Assembly: GCA_902464195.1 (NCBI GenBank)
Contig: CABQJB010000042.1
Location: forward strand, 1 to 12,673
Direction: 5' to 3'
Length of the DNA stretch: 12,673 nt
DNA from: an uncultured Megasphaera sp.
GTDB lineage: Bacteria > Bacillota > Negativicutes > Veillonellales > Megasphaeraceae
Shown here: positions 6,665-12,673 of the stretch, piece after piece
How the letters are laid out: every line of letters starts with the position of its first letter
Numbering within the stretch: position 1 is the first letter of the stretch
Position numbers and translations under genes: made by a program
The notes under the pieces: model-generated
Told to the model about the DNA's origin: nothing
Database searches by the model: none
The model's input: the letters and a program-made list of their open reading frames with translations, nothing else

Positions 6665-7708
6665 ATGAAGAAATTCGTGCCCTTTATCGTGCTCAGCCTC
6701 TTCGTCATCCTGCTCCTGGCCCTGTGCGGGCCCATCCTGACCCAGCGCCAGCAGGAAGAAGCACAGCGGGCGTATGAAGCCGAACGCCATCTCGTCGTCT
6801 TTTCTGACTTGCCTCAGGATGTCAATGACGGCCTGGCCCAGCGTTTTTATGAACAGAAACATCTGCGCGTCCAGATTTATTCCAAGAGCGACAGCGAAAT
6901 CCGCCAGTCCCTGAAGGATGACGGCGGTGTCAAGCCGGATATCCTCATCGCTTCGGAAGACGACTTGCAGGCTCAGAAGAAAAATGGTATCTTACAGCCC
7001 TATGCCTCACCGCTCACGGATAAGGTGCCGCCGTCCATGAAGGACCCGGAACAGCTCTGGAATGGCCTCTGGTATAACCCCATGGTCTTCGTCCTCAGCC
7101 AGTCTTATTACGAACGGCGGGGTATGCAGATACAGACCTGGGACGACCTCTTGACCGACCCGGCGATGGTCCTGGCTTTCCCGGACCTGGCGTCCATGGA
7201 TATGGCCGGTGAGTTCCTCTGTTCTTTCGTGGAAATGAGAGGCATAGAAGACAGTGCCCGCTATCTGAGCTCGCTCCAGAGCCATGTAGCGGCTTATTCT
7301 AAATCCATGTCGGTCAATGTCCGCCGCGTAGCCAGCGGCGAAGCCGATATGGGTGTCGCCGACGCATCGGTGGCCCGGCAGTATTACAACGACGGGGCGC
7401 CGATCTTCATCCTCTATCCCCAGGATGGCACGTCGTACTGGCTGACCGGTGCAGCTGTCACCAACTGGTGTGAAGATGGAGAATTGACCAACGCCTTCAT
7501 CGACTGGCTCTATTCGCCCGATGCCAGTGACGTCTTGCGGCAGAGACACATTTTTTTGAGCGAAGCCCTGCCGCCGGCCAATCCGGAAGTCGATGCCAAA
7601 GGCCGGGAGCTCGTTTTGTTCCCCGTAAAAAAACAGTATTCTGATCAGGGCCGCCGCGATTTGCAGGCCTGGTGGATCAAATCAATTCGCTTCGGAAAGG
7701 AAAAGTAA
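6665..7708 (+). CDS. Membrane-anchored extracellular solute-binding protein (iron/thiamine-type fold, orphan)
   Basis: The product is 347 residues from ATG 6665 (350 if the overlapping GTG at 6656 is used). It starts with a basic MKK and one hydrophobic segment (about 4-20) that exports or anchors it. A cysteine at residue 21 follows LAL, which is not a good lipobox because the -1 residue is leucine. The mature part looks like a periplasmic-binding-protein fold of the class that includes ferric-iron and thiamine binders: VVFSDLPQDVNDGLAQRFYEQ at the start, PDILIASEDD, the hinge-region WNGLWYNPMVFVLS, TWDDLLTDP, SGEADMGVADASVARQY, and a C-terminal FIDWLYSPDASDVL segment. No permease or ATPase gene is adjacent, so the transport partner, if any, is elsewhere. 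The ligand cannot be read from sequence. It is 6 bases from rimO and very probably co-transcribed with it. Confidence 0.8.
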   Translation: MKKFVPFIVLSLFVILLLALCGPILTQRQQEEAQRAYEAERHLVVFSDLPQDVNDGLAQRFYEQKHLRVQIYSKSDSEIRQSLKDDGGVKPDILIASEDDLQAQKKNGILQPYASPLTDKVPPSMKDPEQLWNGLWYNPMVFVLSQSYYERRGMQIQTWDDLLTDPAMVLAFPDLASMDMAGEFLCSFVEMRGIEDSARYLSSLQSHVAAYSKSMSVNVRRVASGEADMGVADASVARQYYNDGAPIFILYPQDGTSYWLTGAAVTNWCEDGELTNAFIDWLYSPDASDVLRQRHIFLSEALPPANPEVDAKGRELVLFPVKKQYSDQGRRDLQAWWIKSIRFGKEK

Positions 7709-7714
7709 AGATAC

Positions 7715-9049
7715 ATGGAAAAAATCGGATTTGTCAGCTTAGGCTGCTCCAAAAACCTTATTGATACGGAAGTCATGCTGGGCATCCTCCGCGACCGCCA
7801 TATGGAGATCACGGAAGACCTGGCCCAGTCGGATATCATCATCGTCAATACATGTACGTTCATTGAAAAAGCCAAGCAGGAATCCATTGATACGATATTG
7901 CAGGCTGCCCGCTATAAGACGGAAGGGAAATGCAAGATACTCATCGTCACAGGCTGCCTGAGTCAGCAGTATAAAGAAGATCTGATGAAGGAAATGCCGG
8001 AAATCGACGCTCTCTTGGGAACCGGTTCGTGGGACCGCATCTGGGAAGCCATCGACACGGTCAAGAAAGGGCGCAAGGCCTGCTTCATGGACGACGTCAG
8101 CCATCTCTACAACCAGAATACGAGCCGTCTGCGGACGACACCGAAGTACAGCGCCTATGTGAAGATCGGCGAAGGCTGCAACAACGGCTGCTCGTTCTGC
8201 ATCATTCCCCATGTACGGGGCAAACTGTACAGCCGGCCCGTCGATTCCGTCGTCGCCGAAGTTCAGCAGCTGGCAGCCGACGGCGTCAAGGAAATCAACC
8301 TCATCGCCCAGGATACGACGAGTTATGGTGTCGACCTGGCCGGTCATTCCCTCTTGCCGGAACTGCTGCGCCAGCTGGTGAAAATCGATGGCATCCGCTG
8401 GATTCGCCTGTTCTATCTCTATCCCCACTACTTTACGGATGAATTGATGGACCTCATCGTCAAGGAAGAAAAAATCTGTCCTTACGTCGACTTGCCGCTC
8501 CAGCACATTTCCCAATCCGTCTTGAAACGCATGAACCGCCGCGACTCTGAAGAGGATGTGCGCCGCCTCATGAAGAAGCTCTGCAGCCACGGCCGCAAGC
8601 TGACCCTGCGCTCGACGTTCATCGTCGGCTTCCCTGGCGAAACGGAAGAAGAATTCCAGGAACTCTGTGATTTCGTCAAGGAAACGGAATTCGACGACGT
8701 CGGCGTTTTCACCTATTCCCGCGAAGACGGTACGCCGGCAGCCCTCATGGATGATCAGATACCGGAAGAAGTCAAGGAAGAACGCTACCATCAGCTCATG
8801 GCCATCCAGGCCAAGGTATCGGAAATCCGCAATCAGGAACTGGAAGGGTCCGTCCATACGATGCTCGTCGAACGAGTTGAAGAAGAAAAGGGTATCCGCC
8901 AGGCCGTCGGGCGCATTGAAATCCAGGCTCCTGACGTCGATGGCCTGACCTATCTGGAAGACGCCCAGGATGTACAGCCTGGTGATATGATTCCCGTCCG
9001 CATCGCCCAGGGATTTGCCTATGACCTCGTAGCGGAACGGATGGATTAA
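7715..9049 (+). CDS. rimO: Ribosomal protein uS12 methylthiotransferase RimO
   Basis: RimO adds a methylthio group to the conserved aspartate of ribosomal protein S12, using two [4Fe-4S] clusters and S-adenosylmethionine. The N-terminal methylthiotransferase domain has its three cluster cysteines C11 (SLGCSKN), C47 (NTCTF) and C81 (TGCLSQ). The radical SAM domain has CNNGCSFC with C155, C159 and C162. Further family motifs are NLIAQDTTSYG, RLFYLYPHY, YVDLPLQH and GFPGETEEEF. A C-terminal TRAM domain occupies about 377-444. The SLGCSKNLIDTE start and the length of 444 residues fit RimO better than the tRNA-modifying relative MiaB. The Shine-Dalgarno is modest: AAGGA lies about 12 bases before ATG 7715, so coupling to the upstream gene (6-base gap) probably helps. 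Confidence 0.95.
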   Translation: MEKIGFVSLGCSKNLIDTEVMLGILRDRHMEITEDLAQSDIIIVNTCTFIEKAKQESIDTILQAARYKTEGKCKILIVTGCLSQQYKEDLMKEMPEIDALLGTGSWDRIWEAIDTVKKGRKACFMDDVSHLYNQNTSRLRTTPKYSAYVKIGEGCNNGCSFCIIPHVRGKLYSRPVDSVVAEVQQLAADGVKEINLIAQDTTSYGVDLAGHSLLPELLRQLVKIDGIRWIRLFYLYPHYFTDELMDLIVKEEKICPYVDLPLQHISQSVLKRMNRRDSEEDVRRLMKKLCSHGRKLTLRSTFIVGFPGETEEEFQELCDFVKETEFDDVGVFTYSREDGTPAALMDDQIPEEVKEERYHQLMAIQAKVSEIRNQELEGSVHTMLVERVEEEKGIRQAVGRIEIQAPDVDGLTYLEDAQDVQPGDMIPVRIAQGFAYDLVAERMD

Positions 9050-9064
9050 CCGAGGTGATCGCTT

Positions 9065-10324
9065 ATGTTTGTGGAACTGGTTACGACAGGTTCCGAATTA
9101 CTGTTAGGTGAAATTACCAATTATAACTCAGCTTACTTGTCGAGGAAACTCAATGAAATCGGCTATTCTGTCATTTATCATACGACGGTCGGCGACAACC
9201 CGCAGCGTATGGAAGAAGCCCTGAAGACGGCCCTGTCCCGCGTCGATATGGTCATCACGACAGGTGGCCTCGGGCCGACCCAGGGCGACATGACCAAGAT
9301 CATCGGCGCCCGCCTCATGGGGCTGCCCCTGGTTTATGATGAAGCCATTGCCGAATCGGTCCGCCAGTGGGTCCTCGTTCATCACGGCAGCGCGGCCATG
9401 ACGGAAAACCAGAAGCGCCAGGCCATGGTCCCGCAGGGGGCGGTTCTCTTCGATAATGGCGCCGGTACGGCACCGGGCGTGGCCATGCAGCAAGGTGGCA
9501 AGACCCTGGTTCACCTGCCGGGACCGCCGACGGAAATGCGCTGGATGTATGAAAACCGCCTGAAACCGTGGCTGCTCCAGACCTTTGGCAGCCAGGGCTG
9601 CATCGCTTCGCGATACATCAAAATCTACGACATGGGCGAAGCCTTCATTGAAGAGAAACTCATGGACCTGGTCAAAGAACAGTCCAATCCGACACTGGCC
9701 ATGTATGCCCGTCCGGGCTTCGTCGAAGTCCGCCTGACGGCCCGGGCGGACCGGGAAGACCAGGCGCGGGCCCTGCTGGCTCCACTGGAAGAAGAAGTCC
9801 GCCGCCGGCTGGCCGGTCAGATCGTCAGCTTCGACGACGATACCATGGCCCACGTCCTGGGTCAGATCGTCCGCGACGGCGGTTATTCCGTCAGTGCTGC
9901 CGAATCGTGTACGGGCGGCCTGGTGGGTTCGCTCATCACCGACGTGCCTGGCGCTTCCGATTACTTCCGCGGTTCTGCCGGGACGTACTGCAATGAAATG
10001 AAAGAAAAAATACTCGGCGTTTCTCACGATACGCTGGAACGCTACACGGCCGTCAGCGCACAGACGGCTGCGGAAATGGCCAATGGCAGCCGCCGCCTGT
10101 ACGGGACGGACCTGGCCGTCAGCACGACGGGTATCGCCGGCCCCGGCGGCGGTACGCCGGAACAGCCGGTCGGCCTGGTCTATACGGGCATCAGCGGCCC
10201 CTGGGGGACCGAGACCCACCGCAACGTCTACCACGGCGGCCGGGCTGAAGTCAAACAGCGGGCTGCCCTGCGGGCCGTCTATTACTTAGTCCACTATATA
10301 GTGACACATACAAAGAAAGCATAG
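9065..10324 (+). CDS. cinA: CinA family protein, nicotinamide-nucleotide amidase with ADP-ribose pyrophosphatase-like N-domain
   Basis: CinA is a cytoplasmic two-domain enzyme. The N-terminal molybdopterin-binding-like domain (about 1-170) is associated with ADP-ribose pyrophosphatase activity, and the C-terminal domain (about 260-415) hydrolyses nicotinamide mononucleotide to the nicotinic acid form, recycling damaged NAD. Visible motifs are the N-terminal TGSELLLGEITNYNSAYLS, VITTGGLGPTQGD at 63-75 and HLPGPPTEM, and in the C-domain AAESCTGG with S281 and C282, and the STTGIAGPGGGTPEQPVG stretch. Length 419 is standard. The ATG has GAGGTGAT just upstream. It lies 15 bases after rimO and 15 bases before recA, the classic cinA-recA pairing of Gram-positives. 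A competence role, known in Streptococcus, cannot be assumed here. Confidence 0.95.
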   Translation: MFVELVTTGSELLLGEITNYNSAYLSRKLNEIGYSVIYHTTVGDNPQRMEEALKTALSRVDMVITTGGLGPTQGDMTKIIGARLMGLPLVYDEAIAESVRQWVLVHHGSAAMTENQKRQAMVPQGAVLFDNGAGTAPGVAMQQGGKTLVHLPGPPTEMRWMYENRLKPWLLQTFGSQGCIASRYIKIYDMGEAFIEEKLMDLVKEQSNPTLAMYARPGFVEVRLTARADREDQARALLAPLEEEVRRRLAGQIVSFDDDTMAHVLGQIVRDGGYSVSAAESCTGGLVGSLITDVPGASDYFRGSAGTYCNEMKEKILGVSHDTLERYTAVSAQTAAEMANGSRRLYGTDLAVSTTGIAGPGGGTPEQPVGLVYTGISGPWGTETHRNVYHGGRAEVKQRAALRAVYYLVHYIVTHTKKA

Positions 10325-10326
10325 TT

Positions 10327-10334
10327 AGGAGGAG
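10327..10334 (+). promoter_or_regulatory. Strong recA ribosome binding site (TTG start)
   Basis: AGGAGGAG sits 5 bases before TTG 10340, in the 15-base cinA-recA gap. The near-perfect Shine-Dalgarno both selects the TTG and may offset the weaker start codon. Confidence 0.8.
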
Positions 10335-10339
10335 ACAAT

Positions 10340-11416
10340 TTGGACGCAAAACAGACAGCACTTGAAAATGCAATGCGCAAGATTGAAAAGGATTTCGGCA
10401 AAGGTGCCATCATGCGCCTCGGAGACGTCGCCGACAAGATGAACCTGGAAGTCATTTCATCGGGTTCCCTGGCCGTCGACCTGGCCGTCGGCGTCGGCGG
10501 TTATCCCCGTGGCCGCGTCATCGAAATCTACGGCCCTGAATCGTCCGGCAAGACGACGCTGGCCCTGCATGCCATCGCCTCGGCCCAGAAGAGCGGCGGC
10601 ATTGCCGCTTTCATCGATGCCGAACACGCCCTGGACCCGGTCTATGCCCGCCACCTCGGTGTCGACACCAATGAACTGCTCATTTCCCAGCCCGATAACG
10701 GCGAACAGGCTCTGGAAATCACGGAAGAACTCGTCCGCAGCGGTGCCGTCGACATCATCGTCGTCGACTCTGTAGCCGCCCTGGTCCCGAAGGCAGAAAT
10801 CGAAGGGGAAATGGGCGATTCCCACGTCGGTCTCCAGGCCCGCCTAATGAGCCAGGCCCTGCGCAAACTGACGGGTATCATTTCCAAGTCTAAAGCTATC
10901 GTCATCTTCATCAACCAGCTCCGCGAAAAAGTCGGCGTCATGTTCGGCAACCCGGAAACGACGACAGGCGGCCGGGCCCTGAAGTTCTACGCTTCGATCC
11001 GCATGGAAATCCGCAAGGGCGAAGCCATCAAGTCCGGCGGCGATGTCATCGGCAACCGGGCGCGGGTCAAAGTCGTCAAGAATAAAGTGGCTCCGCCTTT
11101 CAAACACTGTGAATTCGACATCATGTACGGCACGGGCATTTCCCGCGAAGGTACGGTCCTCGACCTGGGAACGTCCATGGATATCATTGAAAAGAGTGGT
11201 ACCTGGTACTCTTATAAAGGCGAACGCCTGGGCCAGGGCAAGGAAAACGTCAAGATTTTCATGAAGGAACACCCGGAAATTACGGACGAAGTCGAAAAGA
11301 TCATCCGCGATACTTTGGCAGCGGAACCGGAAAAATTCGACGAAGCCATGGAAGAAGAGGATACGGCGTCCCTGGAAGCGGCGGATACAGCTGCCGAAAA
11401 CAGCGACGAAGCGTAA
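10340..11416 (+). CDS. recA: Recombinase RecA
   Basis: RecA forms ATP-dependent filaments on single-stranded DNA, carries out strand exchange and, where a LexA system exists, triggers its self-cleavage. The TTG start at 10340 is fixed by AGGAGGAG upstream and gives the standard beginning KQTALENAMRKIEKDFGKG. Walker A GPESSGKT is at residues 65-72, and Walker B-type VDIIVVDSVAALVP and the DNA-binding loops around EGEMGDSHVGLQARLMSQALR and GNPETTTGGRALKFYAS follow. The C-terminal tail is very acidic (about 330-358), as usual. Length 358 is normal. No LexA/SOS-like box is visible in the short gap before it, so recA appears to depend on an upstream operon promoter. The stop codon is immediately followed by the recX ATG. 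Confidence 0.98.
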   Translation: MDAKQTALENAMRKIEKDFGKGAIMRLGDVADKMNLEVISSGSLAVDLAVGVGGYPRGRVIEIYGPESSGKTTLALHAIASAQKSGGIAAFIDAEHALDPVYARHLGVDTNELLISQPDNGEQALEITEELVRSGAVDIIVVDSVAALVPKAEIEGEMGDSHVGLQARLMSQALRKLTGIISKSKAIVIFINQLREKVGVMFGNPETTTGGRALKFYASIRMEIRKGEAIKSGGDVIGNRARVKVVKNKVAPPFKHCEFDIMYGTGISREGTVLDLGTSMDIIEKSGTWYSYKGERLGQGKENVKIFMKEHPEITDEVEKIIRDTLAAEPEKFDEAMEEEDTASLEAADTAAENSDEA

Positions 11417-11857
11417 ATGGATTACCGCCAAGCCTATGAAAAAGCCTTGCAGCTCCTCAACGTCCGCTTTCTCAGCGAAGGGGAGCTGAAGGCCAAGCTG
11501 CGCCGCCGTGGTGCCGATGACCAAGTCATCGAAGCCGTCGTGGCTGCCCTGGAAGAGGAACACTTCCTCGACGACCAGCGCCTGGCCTGTGACGTGTACC
11601 GCTATTATGCCCGCAAAGGGCAGTATGGGCACCTGTATATCGTCAACCGCCTGCGCCGCCGCTGTCTGCCCGTACCGGAAGACGTCGAGCGGCCCGATGA
11701 ATACGCCCTGGCCGGGGCCCTGGTGAAGCGCAAGTTCTCATATCGTACTGATGAAGCCCGCAAGGCGGCCCGTTTTTTACAGTACCGCGGTTTTTCGCCA
11801 TCGGTCATACGGGACGTCCTGGAAGACTTCACCGCCGATAGCGGCGACGATGCGTGA
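11417..11857 (+). CDS. recX: Regulatory protein RecX
   Basis: RecX binds RecA filaments and modulates their growth and activity. The product is 146 residues, made of the tandem three-helix repeats of the family: repeat one has the motif FLSEGELKAKLRRRGADDQ, then VVAALEEEHFLDDQRLACDVYRYYARKGQYG, and the last repeat has KAARFLQYRGFSPSVIRDVLEDF. The ATG directly follows the recA stop with no gap and no strong Shine-Dalgarno, which suggests translational coupling to recA. Family members vary widely in sequence; placement next to recA strengthens the assignment. Confidence 0.93.
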   Translation: MDYRQAYEKALQLLNVRFLSEGELKAKLRRRGADDQVIEAVVAALEEEHFLDDQRLACDVYRYYARKGQYGHLYIVNRLRRRCLPVPEDVERPDEYALAGALVKRKFSYRTDEARKAARFLQYRGFSPSVIRDVLEDFTADSGDDA

Positions 11858-11886
11858 TGACAGGTATCAGAAACGTCAAGTCTATC

Positions 11887-11915
11887 TTGACATTGATATA
11901 AAAAAAATTTACAAT
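11887..11915 (+). promoter_or_regulatory. Strong sigma-A-type promoter P1 between recX and rny
   Basis: A perfect -35 TTGACA (11887-11892) is separated by 17 bases from TACAAT (11910-11915), with a run of A in the spacer. The predicted start is near 11922. This is the best promoter match in the window. Confidence 0.75.
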
Positions 11916-11928
11916 TAAGAGAGCCGGT

Positions 11929-11957
11929 TTGATACACTGGTCTATATTTTGCATAAT
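11929..11957 (+). promoter_or_regulatory. Possible second promoter P2 upstream of rny
   Basis: TTGATA (11929-11934) and CATAAT (11952-11957) are separated by 17 bases, each one base off consensus. The predicted start is near 11964. It lies within the transcript expected from P1 and upstream of the same terminator. This AT-rich gap makes chance matches more likely. Confidence 0.4.
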
Positions 11958-11997
11958 TGTAGGTTTTTTGAACATGAAGTAAATTTTACATACTCAT

Positions 11998-12031
11998 AAA
12001 AAAAGCCGGACTGTGAGTTCGGCTTTTTTTT
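11998..12031 (+). terminator. Strong, probably bidirectional intrinsic terminator before rny
   Basis: AGCCGGAC (12004-12011) pairs with GTTCGGCT (12017-12024) around the loop TGTGA, with one G-T wobble. Seven A bases precede and eight T bases follow, so the stem can be extended by A-T pairs and could work on both strands. It ends only 26 bases before the rny start codon. Confidence 0.9.
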
Positions 12032-12057
12032 GTGAAAGGGGAGGTGAATCCATTACT

Positions 12058-12673
12058 ATGCTAACGATTATTGCTGCAGCAGTCGCCTGCGGTCTCATCG
12101 GCGGCGGCACGGGCTATATTTACCGTAAGAAGATCGCCGAAGGCAAGATCGGCCAGGCCGAAGTCGAAGCGCAGCGCATCATTGCCACAGCCCAGCAGAA
12201 CGCAGAAGCCCGTAAGAAGGAACTCGTCCTGGAAGGGAAAGAAGAAGTCCACAAGATGCGCAACGACGCAGAACGGGAACATAAGGAACGCCGCAATGAA
12301 TTGCAGCGTTTTGAACGGCGCCTGTTGCAGAAAGAAGAACATTTGGACAAGAAATCCGATTCCATGGAAAAGAAAGAAGATGCCCTGCAGCGTAAGGAAG
12401 ATGAAGTGACGCGGATGCAGGAAAAAATCGAAGCCCTTCATGAACAGAAGATGGCTGAACTGGAACGGATTTCCGGCTTGACATATGAAGATGCCAAGGA
12501 ATTGCTCCTGAACAACGTCCAGACTGAAGTGAAGCACGAAACGGCACAGATGATCAAGAACCTGGAAGACCAGGCCAAGGAAGAAGCCGAAGGCAAGGCC
12601 CGGGAAATCATTTCCATGGCCATCCAGCGCTGTGCTGCCGACCACGTCGCCGAAACGACGGTATCTGTCGTTT
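12058..12673 (+). CDS. rny: Ribonuclease Y (5' part, cut by the window end)
   Basis: RNase Y is a membrane-bound endoribonuclease that starts mRNA decay in Firmicutes. Only 205 codons are visible. They give an N-terminal membrane helix (about 2-23, with LIGGGTGYIYRKK), a long charged coiled coil with many E, K, R and Q residues (about 25-135), and the family motif ISGLTYEDAKELLL (about 139-152). The window ends at about the expected start of the KH domain; the HD catalytic domain lies beyond. The ATG at 12058 has the strong GGAGGTGA (12040-12047) upstream, 10 bases away. An in-frame ATT at 12052 is closer to the site but is a rare start, so ATG is preferred. The recA-recX-rny order is common in Firmicutes. 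The strong terminator just upstream means its expression may need read-through. Confidence 0.93.
   Translation, partial: MLTIIAAAVACGLIGGGTGYIYRKKIAEGKIGQAEVEAQRIIATAQQNAEARKKELVLEGKEEVHKMRNDAEREHKERRNELQRFERRLLQKEEHLDKKSDSMEKKEDALQRKEDEVTRMQEKIEALHEQKMAELERISGLTYEDAKELLLNNVQTEVKHETAQMIKNLEDQAKEEAEGKAREIISMAIQRCAADHVAETTVSVV

Larger units (their letters stand above)
11922..12031 (+). ncRNA. Candidate small RNA or untranslated leader upstream of rny
   Basis: A transcript from promoter P1 would run about 110 nt to the strong terminator ending at 12031. Its 5' end can form a short hairpin (CCGGT 11924-11928 with ACTGG 11936-11940) and its 3' end is the terminator hairpin. No convincing open reading frame with a ribosome binding site lies inside. 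It could be an independent small RNA, the attenuated leader of rny, or both. No known RNA family is recognised. Confidence 0.4.

Noticed and set aside
6716..6730. Lipobox at the N-terminus of the solute-binding-like protein
   Set aside because: The residue before the cysteine is leucine, not glycine, alanine or serine, so lipoprotein processing is doubtful.
8868..8884. Possible SOS box (CGAAC followed by GAGTTG) in rimO
   Set aside because: Only one half-site matches and the position is inside a coding region far from recA; it does not form the CGAAC-N4-GTTCG palindrome.

Overview
The window is a dense block of bacterial housekeeping genes, all on the + strand. It holds eight complete genes with clear family assignments, one complete gene assigned only to a broad fold, one gene cut by the right edge (rny) and one structured RNA at the left edge. 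The mix and order of genes (6S RNA next to rarA; ftsK, a small RodZ-like gene, rimO, cinA, recA, recX, rny) is typical of Firmicutes. The GC-rich codon use, together with this gene order, suggests a member of the Negativicutes such as a Megasphaera relative. That placement is inference from gene content and composition; no rRNA gene or other decisive marker is present.

Layout. Positions 1-260 hold a 6S RNA with its own -10 box and a probable terminator. Positions 279-4280 hold rarA (replication-fork maintenance ATPase) and ftsK (DNA translocase). Positions 4353-9049 hold a short RodZ-like membrane protein, a YgiQ-family radical SAM protein, an orphan solute-binding-like protein and RimO (ribosomal protein S12 methylthiotransferase). 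Positions 9065-11857 hold cinA, recA and recX, closely packed with recA and recX abutting. A 200-base gap (11858-12057) carries two good sigma-A-type promoters followed by a strong intrinsic terminator. After it comes rny (RNase Y), cut at the window end just before its KH domain.

Functionally, RarA, RecA, RecX and FtsK deal with fork repair, recombination and its control, and chromosome segregation. CinA handles damaged pyridine nucleotides, RimO modifies the ribosome, and RNase Y and 6S RNA act on mRNA turnover and RNA polymerase. Between rodZ and recX the genes are separated by 0-15 bases or overlap by a few, so much of this stretch is probably co-transcribed.

I see no clear new defence, mobile or biosynthetic system. 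The most unusual signal is inside ftsK: two tandem copies of a palindromic element (2304-2352 and 2361-2478) inserted in frame in the linker between the membrane and motor domains. Second is the double-promoter and terminator arrangement before rny, which predicts either a small RNA of about 110 nt or an attenuated leader.
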